Assembly (NCBI GenBank): GCA_021014945.1 | Contig: MU266421.1 | Span: 1-64,000 of the forward strand | DNA length: 64,000 nucleotides | Origin: Leucogyrophana mollusca | Taxonomy: Eukaryota > Basidiomycota > Agaricomycetes > Boletales | Direction: 5' to 3' | In this document: positions 23,232-37,732 of the stretch, one piece after another | Position numbering within the stretch: position 1 is the first letter of the stretch | Layout: the number at the start of each line of letters is the position of its first letter | Position numbers and translations under genes: made by a program | Notes under the pieces: model-generated | What the model was told of the DNA's origin: nothing | Database searches by the model: none | What the model saw: only the letters and a program-made list of their open reading frames with translations

Positions 23232-23743
23232 TGTGCTATTTCAGAATGAGGGCTGGGCTTACGTTCGGTTGCGAGGTCGACAAGAATATGGACGGTTTAA
23301 AAAAAGAGCGTATGCACAAGAGAGTGACTGGCTCGTAAAAATACAGCCTTTTCCTGCGTTTTTAGAGGCTGGGGTATAACCAGTAGAACACGACGCGATA
23401 AAGACTAATAGCGAGAGAGGGAGAAGAAAACAAAGCGACAGGCTGCCAACAATGAAGGTGGCACCGCGACCCCGGATACACCGTCGGTCAAACATCACCG
23501 ACGCCGCCAAGGATAACCTGAAGTTGTATCCACTAGCACGTATAACAATTATCTTGATACCAACGCAACAAAACAAATAAATCCCTGAGCGCTGGAAAAG
23601 CAATGTCAATGTACTGTATGTGGGTATAGGTAAGGTGTCCATTAAGTCCAACGAGCGCAAACAAGTGTCCTCGAGGCGTGTCGTACTGAACTTTTGTCAC
23701 GAGTACGGTCCACGAATATGTACAATTCCATTCAATCAGCCAA
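23232..23743. other. spacer between barrel-protein copies A and B
   Basis: Promoter side of copy A and 3' side of copy B. No gene seen. Confidence 0.35.
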
Positions 23744-24702
23744 TCACTCAGATGCCGAGTGTGTGGTGAGAAACGCTGCCAAGTAGACGATGGCCAAGTT
23801 TAAGTCGTAGATGTTCGACGTATCGGCAACCGTAACAGCAACAGCACCGACGGTCTCGGCGGGCGCGGCCGAGGCCGAGGTTGTTAAGCTAGGAACGGAG
23901 CTGGATAAAGACGAAATAGAACTAGAGCTGGGTGAGGACGAACTGCTGCTGGAACTATCGGATGATGGAGGGGGGCTCCACGTCGTGGACGGTGGGGGAG
24001 GGGCCCAAGTCGTCGATGGCGGAGGAGGTTGCCACGTAGTGGAAGGTGGGGGAGGTGGCTGCCAAGTAGGCGGCGGTGGTGGAGGGGGAGGTGCTTGACC
24101 ATCGAACCACCACGATCCGTAAAGTACGCCGACTGACTCAGAGGCGAAGAAGTCGAAGAGACCTTGCGACATATCAAGGCCGCCGAAGGGGCAACCAGGA
24201 CACTGAACACATGACGTAAGATCAAGACAAGGTCAGTGAAAACAGTGACAAACCTCGTCAACGATTTGAGCTCCAGTGGTCTTTCCATTAACCGTGATGG
24301 TGATGGATTTGAAGCAATCGCCGCCGCCACCGAATTGCTAATGTAAGTAAAGTGTTAGTCTTTTCTAACTCGCGTTGCGCGTTTGGCTTACAGCTGAATT
24401 GAGAGCGACAATCTGTTGGGAAACACGGTAAGCACAAGGCACAGATGGCGGGAAGTAGCACGCACAAAGTCACCGGGCGCGTTGGTTTTACCACAAGCCC
24501 CAAGCCCATCTGCGTAGTATGTAAAACGAGCGCCGTCGAAACGTTTGTACAAGTGAGCATCCCCAGGTGCACGGACAGATAAGTCTGAAGTCTGTCTCTT
24601 CGCGTGATGCCAGCGGCCTTGGTGGGCGTGAGGGTCAGCGGATGCCGACGATAGCGAGAGTGCCAAAGAGAGCACAAAGGATAGATGAGAGAATATTCGC
24701 AT
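23744..24702 (-). CDS. secreted double-psi beta-barrel (RlpA/barwin-like) protein, copy B
   Basis: Four exons: 24702-24466, 24412-24392 (21 nt), 24337-24254, 24202-23744; 266 residues. Signal peptide (SHLSFVLSLALSLSSASA), His-rich pro-like spacer with KR sites, then the barrel domain: RFTYYADGLGACG, a Gly-rich turn with DCFKSITITVNGK, and CPGCPFGGLDMSQGLFDFF. The linker is a run of PPPPSTTW-type repeats followed by poly-Ser. The C-terminus DTSNIYDLNLAIVYLAAFLTT resembles those of copies A and C. Its exon sizes (237/21/84/459) are identical to those of copy C, so B and C arose by recent duplication. Probably extracellular or wall-linked through the O-glycosylatable Ser/Thr linker; the activity is unknown. 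Confidence 0.9.
23966..24094 (-). repeat. PPPPSTTW repeat linker of copy B
   Basis: About five imperfect units of a Pro-run followed by (S)TTW and Q, A or S. At DNA level this is a short GGTGG/GGAGG-rich minisatellite prone to slippage. It separates the barrel from the Ser-rich tail. Confidence 0.85.
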
Positions 24703-25616
24703 TGTTCAGGGAGATGCTCTGCACGCCAAAAAGAGAGGTAAGGACTGTGAGGGGAACGAGTTTGACTTGAAACTCGTGAAAGAATGGACTGGTCGCCTGC
24801 AAATGAACAGAGAAAAGTGGTGGTTGAAAGAAAGGAAGAAACGCAAGAAACCCTTTACCATTTCACACTTTCATAGTGCGTCAACCACCCTTTACCTAAC
24901 CGTTGGAGGCATCTAGACTAAATTGATCCCCCCAAACAGCCGATCGCATTCCAAGACGGCAACGGAATATTCTGTGAGTATTGCGTCGCATATCAATGCC
25001 CAATGGCCCTGGCAATGAATTCATTGCTGTTAACAGCAGCAGGCTTGTCAAGTGTTGCGAGATCTCGCGAGAAGCAGAGGGAGCAAACTGAGGAGGACAA
25101 CCGGGTTGATGCTAGCCGCCGGCAAGCAAATTCGTACCCAGCGGCAGCCTCTTCTTCCTAGTTCTGACGGGGCCCATCCTGAATCACCATGCCTGCGAGA
25201 CCAGAGGTGGAGGACTTCGAGCTTCGAGGAAGCCGGAGGAGGGTCCCCTGTAGGCAGGCAGTAAGACCAGCGGCCGATACTAGTCTCGCTAGATGGCTAG
25301 TCTCGAATCAACCTTGAGCCTAAGGATTGCCACCTACCGTTGCGTTCGTTTCTCGATTCACCCACCTTTTCAACTAATGAGACATAACCTCCATTAAACA
25401 ACAAGCCAGCGACCCCACACAGCCAAACGCAACACGCATCGCGGTACGTACAACACCAGGCAATAGTACCAACACGACAGAATGCAACATCGACGTATAC
25501 TAATTGTGTCCAAGGAATAGAAAAGTCGAGAACGAGTCTACCCCTCTCGAGAAACAGAAGGTGGTAGCAGTCTTAACCACACCACGGGTATATACTTAAA
25601 GTCGGCGAGCAGGCAA
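24703..25616. other. spacer between barrel-protein copies B and C
   Basis: About 0.9 kb with no supported gene. A short plus-strand open frame at 25052-25264 has no recognisable features. This is the widest gap in the cluster. Confidence 0.4.
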
Positions 25617-26589
25617 TCACTGAGGAGCCTGTTCCGAGCTGATCAGTCCGGCTATGCACAAGACGGCCATGTTAATGTCGTTGAGAATGGAAGAGTTTGC
25701 AGCTGAAATGGATATAGTCCCCGCAGTTGCAACCGCTGCGTCGGAGGTCGCAGTGCCCGAAGCAACACTTGAAGAAGACGAGCTTGAGCTGGAACTCGAG
25801 GAAGAGCTGCTAGAACTTGATGTCGATGGCGGGGGGCTCCAGGTCGTCGATGGAGGGGGCTGATATGTGGTAGAGGGTGGGGGAGGAGGTTGCCAAGTCG
25901 TGGAGGGCGGCGGAGGCTGCCAAGTGGTGGATGGCGGGGGAGGCGGGGCAGAGCTCGACGCCGGCGCTTCATCATCGAAATACCACGTCCCGAAGAGTTC
26001 GCCAACCGAAGTATCTGCGAAGTACTCGAACAGCCCTTGAGAGAAGTCAAGTTCACCATAGCCACAACCTGGACACTGTACAAAGGGGTGTGAGATCCGG
26101 AGATGGTAGGAAGATGAGGGTAAAAGCGAACCTCGTCTACGATTTGAGCCTGTGTGGTTTTTCCTCCATAAGAGATAGTGATCATTTGGAAGCAGTAACC
26201 ACCACTGCCGTATTGCTGAAGCATATGCCGTTTAGTTCACGGATTCCGCAGTCGCGAGAATAGTGCGGCCTTACATCTGAATTAAGGGCTACAATCTATT
26301 GTGACGCAGTATGAGCACTACACACGTCAGAAAACAAAACCAGGGGACATACGTAGTCTGTAGGTTGGCTGTAAATGCCACAAGCACCCAAACCATCGGC
26401 AAAGTAGGTGAAACGAGCGTTGGTGAAGGGGCCATCGCGCTTCGACAGCTGGAGGTCTCCTCGAGCACGGACAGAGACGTCCTTCTTTGCATGGTGCCTT
26501 CGGCCTTGATGGGCGTGATGATCAGCGGATGCCGGGGACAAAGACAGTGCCAGAGGCAGTATAAAGGATAGGTAAGTAGTGAGACGCAT
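25617..26589 (-). CDS. secreted double-psi beta-barrel (RlpA/barwin-like) protein, copy C
   Basis: Four exons: 26589-26353, 26295-26275 (21 nt), 26215-26132, 26075-25617; 266 residues. Signal peptide (LTTYLSFILPLALSLSPASA), His/Lys-rich spacer, then RFTYFADGLGACG, YCFQMITISYGGK and CPGCGYGELDFSQGLFEYF. Linker of PPPPSTTW/Y units, then a long Ser run, Ala/Thr-rich stretch and the tail SSILNDINMAVLCIAGLISS, which matches the tails of A and B in spacing of Asn and Ala. Exon sizes are the same as copy B to the nucleotide. The last gene of the trio; upstream of it lies the SERCA gene in the same orientation. Confidence 0.9.
25820..25946 (-). repeat. PPPPSTTW repeat linker of copy C
   Basis: Four to five Pro-run/STT(W/Y) units, alike in kind but different in number and order from those in copy B, which suggests unequal slippage after duplication. 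Confidence 0.82.
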
Positions 26590-27085
26590 CCTTCGTTTGG
26601 CGTGTATTAGGTAGGGATCGTGGGGCTGACGAGCTCAGCAGTAAGCTCGTGAAAAGAACGACTGCAAACACGCTGGATGCACGTAGTGATGGTATGGAAA
26701 AAAGATGCGGGACTCTCCTTTGGGATTTCTTAGGAATATCGTTCCCAGAGGCGTTAGGCATCTAGAACGGCGTCAAGGGGAGGTTTATCCTCAAAATAGC
26801 ACAAACCATCAGCGCGGTTGCCATCGAGGCTGACTGCCATTGAGGTCGCATATGCCAGCGTGAGATCAAAAAAAGGATATTAATAGATAATGAAATGCGT
26901 AACGGCAGGTACATACCGCCGACACTGCCCTCGAAGCTTGAAGACAGACGCTGGCGCTCAAACTCAGTCAACACTCAGTCATGAGGTCCCGGTCACTTGA
27001 CACCGCGATGTGAGATCTTTCCAAGAAGTGAATTCTTCTAGTTACTCCTCGCAATGGTACAGACACTAGTTTGTCAACATCTCCT
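26590..27085. other. spacer between barrel copy C and SERCA 3' end
   Basis: Promoter of copy C and downstream region of the Ca2+-ATPase gene. No gene seen. Confidence 0.35.
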
Positions 27086-30653
<3,568 letters not shown>

Positions 30654-31376
30654 GGCGAGTACACCGTTCAAGAGACGAAAAGAGAAGAAGTGGCAGTCTA
30701 AGCAGGCTTGGTCGCTGCCGCCCGTGCTTATAACCGTTCCGGACGTGCCTAATAATGAGAATTTTCTAGGTGGCTGACGTGTCCGATTTGTTTGCGCAAG
30801 TTATTAACTTGACTTGGTGAAGAGACGCATACGAGTGGTCATCGAGGCGTACATTTCCTCGGGTAAAAAGGGGACTTCGATAGAAGATGCAGTGTGTATC
30901 AGTTACCGCCAGGAATCCATGAAGGAGGAAACAGGCTGGAGTGAGTTTGATGAAGCTGCGCCGCTCTCAAGACCCAAGCACACCATCGCGTTCCGGCATT
31001 TTCCATTTCAAGTAAATTCTTTCAATTTGTGCAGAATCTGGACAACTTCAATATTTTACCAAAACTGCCATGTCGTTTGCTGAGCTCGGGAAGGTCGGCG
31101 GCTTACTCATATCGCCGACTTTACTTCCCCACATTTTGTCCGACGGAGGATTTTGTGCAATTGTTTCGCGGGACCGCGACGTCTCTGTCGCTGTCGATGT
31201 CGACGTCAATTGTTACCTGACTCAGCCGCCACCAAAGATAAACAGAGCCAAACATGACTGTATGTGACCTAATGGCTCGATGAAAGCGACGGTTACAGCG
31301 AGTGTGCAATAATCTCGCCCGCTGTTGTCTGCACCTACAAAGGCTAAAGGGACTTTCACGCAGGAAAGCGAAAGCC
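30654..31376. other. divergent promoter between SERCA and SIP5-like genes
   Basis: About 720 bp shared 5' region. An irregular TCG/TCGACG-rich stretch lies at 31170-31205. No gene seen. Confidence 0.4.
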
Positions 31377-33338
31377 ATGGGAAACTCTGCATCGTCGTCT
31401 GGGCGTGGCCACCACGATGACAGCGTAGACTACGGATATCTATCTCCTCAGGGCGTCTACACAGGACCCAGAGACTGGAACCACTCCATCGTCACCCAGT
31501 TCATCGTAGATCGCAAGCTCGCCCCGTTTTATCGACCTTTGGAGGATTACAATGACGACTGGGACGATGAGCAGATTATGGCCGCGAGAAGAGAACTACC
31601 GGAGTCGTCGGACAGTGGCCACTCAGATGTGCCTGCTACACGGACTGACTCACGCGACCTCTCAAAACCAAATGGTCAGCCTAAGCGTCCCGGCGCGCTG
31701 AAGGAGCCGTCTCGATGTCCAGAGGCTGCTGTTTATAGAGGTGCTGTGGAATGTCCGATTTGTTTTCTTGTGCGTTATCTCTCACGCCGCCATTTCGCAC
31801 CGCTGAGTTTTCCATTGCCAGTATTACCCCTCGAACATCAACCGTTCTAGATGTTGTGATCAGTCCATATGCACAGAATGCTTTGTTCAGATCAAGAGGA
31901 CCGAGCCGACTGCCACACATATGGTATCTGAACCTGCAGCATGTCCATATTGTGTCCAAGACAACTTTGGTGTAGTGTACACCCCTCCTTCATGGCGCGC
32001 TGGAATCGGGAGCGAGGGAACGGTTAGTATTATAACTCCATTTTCTGAACGACCTTACTGACTTTCAATGGTCTTGCCCCGCCTGACACTGCCTTTGTCT
32101 TTGATAGCCGCCACCATCGTGGCCTGATTCTCCAAAGGGTTCACAACATAATGTACCCAGCTCCTCAGCTGCTCATAAACGGCGTCGTAAAAGCTTTGGG
32201 CATGACTCTCCGGATGTTGTTACAACAGGTAGGGTATTCTCCTGTCATCGTATATGCTTCCTAACCGTCTTGTGTGCGTCTTTTTACATAGACCAGATAC
32301 GGCCTGACTGGGAGGCGAAGCTAGCTGCTGTTCGTGCTGCTGTTGCACGGCGGGCTAATCGACGGATAATCATGCGGCAAGTTGGTGATCGCCTTATCCC
32401 CGTTGGTGTGACAAGTGGTCGGGTACATGCCCTACCGACCGAGGACGGGCAAGACGGTGGCGATAATGAAGGCAGAGGCAGCCGAAGAAGTCGTCGTCAC
32501 CCGCGATCAAATGGGAATTCGGATCTCAGCCAACTTTTGGGTCAAATGGGACTTGGTGGCCAAGACCTGGAAGAGGTGATTATAGTCTCCTTTGTCAGTT
32601 TCAATGATGCTTATTCTCATACAGCTCATGATCATGGAAGCTATGCGTCTCTCACTTTTGGATCACGAGGAACAGCAGAGAAAGGAGGCAGAAGAAAAGC
32701 GCAAAAAGGACGCCGCACAGAATGCCAACGGAGAAGCATCGAGTGAAGCCCCACCCTCGACTGCGCCGACTTCCGGATCATCGTCTACACCCGAGTCTTT
32801 AAGCATGACTTCGCCAAGTATAGCAACAGGGGGTCGAAGTACTCCTAGTGGACGCTTGGCTGCTGACAGTGGTGCCTCCCGAAGTCGTTCGTTGACCCCC
32901 GTATCGGGGAACAGAACTCCTTCACCCAACAGGACGGTCGTTGGCGCGTCAAATGACACCTCGAGTGTCAGCTCGCAGGTTGATTCGGAGCACTCTGGCG
33001 CTTCGGCTCCCTCCTTTACGGTAGGCAACGGCGAAGCCCACTCTGCTATACCTGTGGAGTCAACAATAACTGGTACTTACAGCGTATTGCCTGACTCTCT
33101 TTCCATGCATCACACGGATACCAGTGCTCCGAGGCTACAAGGCGGCTTGCCGATGTTCTCGGTGGATCCAACGGCTACCCCAGGCGCCGCTTCCTTTGCA
33201 TCCTCCATATTTACCCCGGACTCGCCCGGAGAACCTATGTACAACGTACTACCATCCTCTCCGGATGAACCAATGGGCGAACCGCTGCTGCACGTTCCCT
33301 CTCTATCAACCGAAGCAGGCGCGCATCCTTCGCAATGA
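31377..33338 (+). CDS. SIP5-family RING-type zinc finger protein, probably N-myristoylated
   Basis: Five exons: 31377-31769, 31822-32022, 32108-32228, 32292-32575, 32625-33338; 570 residues. Related to yeast Sip5 (Snf1-interacting, links the kinase to the Reg1/Glc7 phosphatase). It begins MGNSASSS, a good N-myristoylation signal. The zinc finger is VECPICFL, then [16 protein letters not shown], then [14 protein letters not shown]: paired cysteines spaced as in Sip5 proteins, split by intron 1. After it come a basic KRRRK stretch, a helical region with [19 protein letters not shown], a short LLGQMGLGG motif, [25 protein letters not shown] (amphipathic, charged) and a long Ser/Thr/Pro-rich disordered tail. 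The RING-like finger suggests possible E3 activity, but that is not shown for Sip5. Confidence 0.9.
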
Positions 33339-34070
33339 AGGCTTTTTAGTGATAGACATCTGGACTTGAATGCCCTTACGTTGCGACGCTGTTAGATATA
33401 GATTCGGAATGACCGTATGACCTCTGCACTCCGTGTTCTCCTCCTCTTTTCTTGCCGTTATTTCACCCACGCCTGAATTATGACAAACCACTCATCCTGA
33501 TCAACCATTGTAGCACCCCCCAACATTCCCCCACTTCATACATCTACGCTCCTTTCGCTTCTTCCAATGCTCGCTGTCCGGTTTCCTCCCTAGTGTGTGA
33601 GATATAATGTCCCTGTCTGTGCTCTAGACTCATCAATTGATACTATTTAATATGGACAAAGCCAGGGTTTCGCAGACGCTGTGGATCCGCGGAGATGTAT
33701 ACATGCAATATGTCAAACGGCAGCAGCAACATAGATATAGACATGCGCATGTGGGGGGAAGCATCGGTGTGAAGACTGTCAGCGCTTAGAAAGGGACTTT
33801 TTTGCGGTGCTAGAGGATGGAGGTCTGATCGGCGACCCTTATCACGGGACAGCCCTTCTCACGTCGGTGCTCGTGATCTGCGTAAAGCCCTGCCTAGCGG
33901 CACCGAAAATTCACGCTGCCACCGTGGGGGCACAATGATGTGTCAGGAAATCCATCACCAATGGGAGATAATTATACGATACAAAATCCAAATCCAAATC
34001 TATGCCTCGAAAATACCACACATGGACATAATGTGGGGGAACGCGGGGAGATCAGTGCGCTGAAGTCGCT
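33339..34070. other. convergent 3' regions of SIP5-like and CBP4 genes
   Basis: About 730 bp without supported coding sequence. Confidence 0.35.
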
Positions 34071-34755
34071 CTACCTTTGCCTCGGAGAATCGGCCCAGAT
34101 TGGTTTTTCCACCTCTGGGTCCTTGGTCTATGAGATGACGGAAAGGTCAGTTGAACCTTGGTCAGTATAGGGGGTCAAGACATACCTGCGCATCTATCTG
34201 TTGCTGCATTGTTTGTTCTTGGGCCAGCCTGGCGGCTCGATTGGCGTCTACTTTCTTTCTGAGGTCGGGAGCCAGGGCCTACACGATAAATTAGTCAAAT
34301 CCAACAATATTCTTATCCCGGACTTCGAGGAATGCCGTCGGAAGGATGCGTAGTGAGGTCTCGGTGAACTCGGGACCGTGACTGGATATCCGAAGCACAG
34401 GTTGCAGAGGAAGGCGTATTAACTCACGGCGTATGTTTGCTCGGGGGTGGGCACGGTAGCTACCGATAGAGCACAAGGGAGACAAAACCAATATGGTGGC
34501 CAACACAAGAATACCCAAATCAAGTGAACGGATCAGAACGCGAAGGGACCCGGAAGATAGGACAGGACGAACCTCGCATAATAAGATAACCCATGCCCAT
34601 CACTGTTATACAAGGGTGGTTGACAAATAGTGATTCCCGCCCAGGGAGAATGCAGCGCGGTTCGGAACCACAAGATCAGGTCTGGGCGGTGAACGGAAAA
34701 TGAGAGACGCACAACCACCTCCCAGGAGGGACATCCTGAACCACGGAAAGCTCAT
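34071..34755 (-). CDS. CBP4: CBP4-type cytochrome bc1 complex assembly factor
   Basis: A very small gene split into five exons: 34755-34713, 34602-34573, 34459-34428, 34278-34186, 34127-34071; 84 residues. Cbp4 is a single-span inner-membrane protein that works with Cbp3/Cbp6 in cytochrome b maturation. Evidence: N-terminal FPWFRMSLLGG followed by a membrane segment (MGMGYLIMR), PTPEQTYAALAPDLRKKVD, a charged helix ANRAARLAQEQ, and the C-terminal EKPIWADSPRQR; the order and the IWAD ending are typical of the family. Two donors in exon 1 (GTTGTG or GTGCGT) both keep the frame; the second is the better consensus and was used. Easy to miss because no exon exceeds 93 nt. Confidence 0.87.
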
Positions 34756-35143
34756 GGCAGTTTTAAAACCTTGATACGAGCGGCGTGGAACCTTAGTTTG
34801 AGTTCAATGTTCAAACGGAAGCAAGTGGAAGAAAGCAAGCCGCGTTGATCCCTGTTGATCCTCTTAGTCAAAGCGAGTCTACGGCTATTCAATCATCCAA
34901 CAATGTTCCAAGGACTCGGGCCCCACTCTTCACAGTACTCACGCGGAGATGCTCAACGTATAACAATAATGGGTATGAAAGACACAAGTGCTTATGCGAA
35001 ACTGCGTACTAGTGATCCTAGACAGTCCAAGGTGGTTTGCTCAATGATGACAATATGGGTGGTTGAACAAAATGCAAAGTAAAACAAGTGCGGGAGTCAT
35101 CAAAAAATGGAATACTAGGTGCAATCGTTGATGAGCGTACAGG
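34756..35143. other. CBP4 promoter and 3' side of the arrestin-like gene
   Basis: No gene or clear motif seen. Confidence 0.35.
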
Positions 35144-37282
35144 TCACCCCTCCGCGTGCAGATATGTCCGTATGGTAGGCGTAGGCCGGTCGCCGCTCTG
35201 CTTCCTCCGTTGTGCCATGAACCCCATCATATCTGCACTGCTCCTGCGACTCACTATCTCTATTCGCGCCAGCTCTTCCTCCCAAGCGCGTATCTTCACG
35301 GCATCAACTTTCTCGAACAGCAAACTCCCTTCGGTGTGTTCGGCACTGACGGTCAATGGACCACCCTCTGAGCTTACGCTAGTGCTCGAGTCGCCATGTC
35401 GCGGAGCTTCAACCCACTTCTGGCCGAAGGAACCGCGAGGAGAAGGTGTTTTGCCAGGTGAATCCACATGCCAAGCGGTTTCTGGCCGCACAGGAACTGC
35501 GAGTCGGTTGCCTTTGTTGCGCATGGCCTCGTATCCTCGCATGTCGTATCCGCTGGCTTTATCGCGTGGCCCAGCGGATGTATGAGGTCTTCGTGATCCC
35601 GATTTGTGCGGCGAGTCAGGATAAGGTGATGACGCTGAAGAGAGTTTGTACGAATGCCCTAATGCAGCGTCAACGTGACGATGCGACTTCGAGATGATCG
35701 GAGCAGTTACGGGAGTGGCGATTAGTGAGTTTACATTTGGACTGCGTGGCGGGGAAGGTATTTGCTCCGCAGGGCGGTCGCGCTTGGTTCGTCTTGGTGA
35801 CTTGGACTTCGATCGATTAGAAGCATACAGGAGCTCGTTGTATCTTGAGAGGGCAAGTTGTCGGCGTGACTCATTCGTTGCAACGACGACTATCTCTTTC
35901 TCCTCGAGTTCAATCGACTCTGCGCTGCTTGTTGGCGAGGATACAATCAACTACCAACACAGCGTAAGCATGGAAGCCTCTAAAGGATCACAAGTGTGCT
36001 ACTAACCTTCACACGAACAAAAAATTTGACCGACGCAACGTCAGTTTGAAGCGTCTCACCAACCGTCCATCGATTATTTGACCCCCAGTCAGGCCAAGAG
36101 AAGTTGAGCGTCTGTTTCCAGACGCCGGATGAATCCCGGCTGAAGCGCGCGGAAGACTCTACATGGGCAAAGATGTGGGTAGCAGTCCTATCCGCGGCAT
36201 TGTGATTGGAAGAGGCTGATTGTTGAAGAAGTGGACGAGAATCATTGTCGGTAGATAGTGAGGATGCGGATGCGTGGGGGATGTTAATATCATTATATGA
36301 CGATGTCGCAGAATTGTTCTCGCCAGTTGGTATTATGTGGGAATTATGATCGCGGTAAGGTGATGAAGATGCTGATGCTGATGGTGCAGAGTGTGGCAAA
36401 AAATATGAGTTTGGTTGACTGCTTAGCGATGATGCAGATATTGGGACAGAAGGCGACGGAGGACTGGAAGAGGCAGTCGGATGCACGTCACTAAGCTGTA
36501 TTTGTCTTTCAACGACAGCGGTAGCGCTGCGAATCACCACCGCAGGATCAAGAGGCTGTACATTGACATTGATGGACACAATATCCAGTGGGCCTACCGG
36601 ATTGGGCGGCACAGAAACGCGGTACCGCATGGGGGGTGTGCGGGGCTTGCTGGTCAGCGAGCACAGATATGTTGAGGGCGATGGCGAGAGCGGTGATGAA
36701 GGGGACGCGGGGGCTGGCGTGTCGTGACGGACCAAAGGAAGATCAAAGTGCTTCATCTGGCGGGCACCAACACCGACAAGTGGTATGTGATTAAGAACTG
36801 CGAGATGGCTTAGAGATGAAAGGAGTATAAATTGGCTTATTACGCACTGGCTTCTATTCGCCAATATATGCGATATCCTTGATAGTATAGCGCAGTACTG
36901 GGCCCCGTGACACTGACGGGTAGAGATATACGAAATGGATGCTCCGAGTCACCGATTTCTGCCCATTCCTGATGGTCGGGTTTCTTCCACAATACCAAAA
37001 GGTGTTCCGCGAGAATATTCGTCTGAACAGTCCCCAACCGATTTTGTCGGGCCTCATAACAACGAACAGCGATAGAAATGTCCTTTGCGAGGAGAGTTTT
37101 CCCGTCCTGATCAAGCTGCGTGCGTACCACTTGTAGCAATGAAGTATGAGCACAACACTGAGATCGAATGCTGAGAACTCACATCCTTCAAACTTGAGCG
37201 GTGTCAAACCGAGGTAGCCAAGGTGGGGAAAGAAGCGGACACCTTGATTGCCTTTTGGAGAGATGAGTGAAAGCTTTACCAT
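35144..37282 (-). CDS. arrestin-like (alpha-arrestin fold) protein
   Basis: Four exons: 37282-37183, 37129-36848, 36797-36007, 35950-35144; 659 residues. Arrestin-fold blocks: MVKLSLISPKG, GLTPLKFEG, VRTQLDQDGKTLLAKDISIAVRCYEA, LGDSE-like GDSEHPFRISLPV, TALYYQGYRIYWRIEA (end of the N-lobe), then HIPLVGVGARQ. The second lobe is interrupted by a long Ser/Pro/Ala-rich insert (about residues 180-330) before FSWPDWGSNNRW and a last strand VKFFVRVK. The C-terminal 270 residues are disordered, basic and Ser/Pro-rich. Fungal alpha-arrestins link Rsp5-type ubiquitin ligases to plasma-membrane transporters; I did not find a clear PPxY motif. An upstream ATG at 37523 with a long intron could extend the N-terminus (DLDDLSAGLI is in frame upstream), so the start is uncertain. 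Confidence 0.8.
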
Positions 37283-37732
37283 GATGAGCCCGGCGGAGAG
37301 ATCGTCGAGGTCAACTGTGGCAGCGATGCTGAGGTTGACGACGATTGCGGCGAGCAAAAGGTATGGAGGTGGATGATGCGGGAACGAGGAGAAATACTTG
37401 CAGGGAAAAGAAGCATGGCAAAGATAAATAGCCTGCAACCACAAATGGAAGAAGACGAGAAGCCTTCGAATTGCCGTGACACGCAATCGTTACACCGTCA
37501 CGAATCTCGGATCTCAGATCCATCCTGGTTTTTATTATGTCACGCTCGCTAATTGAAATTGAAAAAGAAATACAAATATCGTTTTTCGGTGTGACCCGTA
37601 ACCCCATCTTGGGCGCGCAAGCGTGACTTCGTTGTCACTCAGCGCTCGAACCGTGGGCGGACTTGAGAAGGACTTGGCTCTCGTTCAAGTGCAGCTCTTT
37701 GCGTGGACCGCTCTTGCTCTCCACCCTCAATC
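37283..37732. other. divergent promoter between arrestin-like and SLC35F6-like genes
   Basis: Part of it may be an upstream exon or 5' UTR of the arrestin-like gene (ATG at 37523). Otherwise nothing seen. Confidence 0.35.

Noticed and set aside
22267..26589. Expansins or cerato-platanins as names for the barrel proteins
   Set aside because: The second expansin domain is absent, and the cysteine pattern and length do not match cerato-platanins. Only the barrel fold can be claimed.
36854..37486. Long minus-strand open frame running through two arrestin exons and the intron
   Set aside because: It crosses a splice site and most of it is a shifted frame; only its middle part matches the real exon 1. 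Its upstream part may hold a start exon but cannot be proved.
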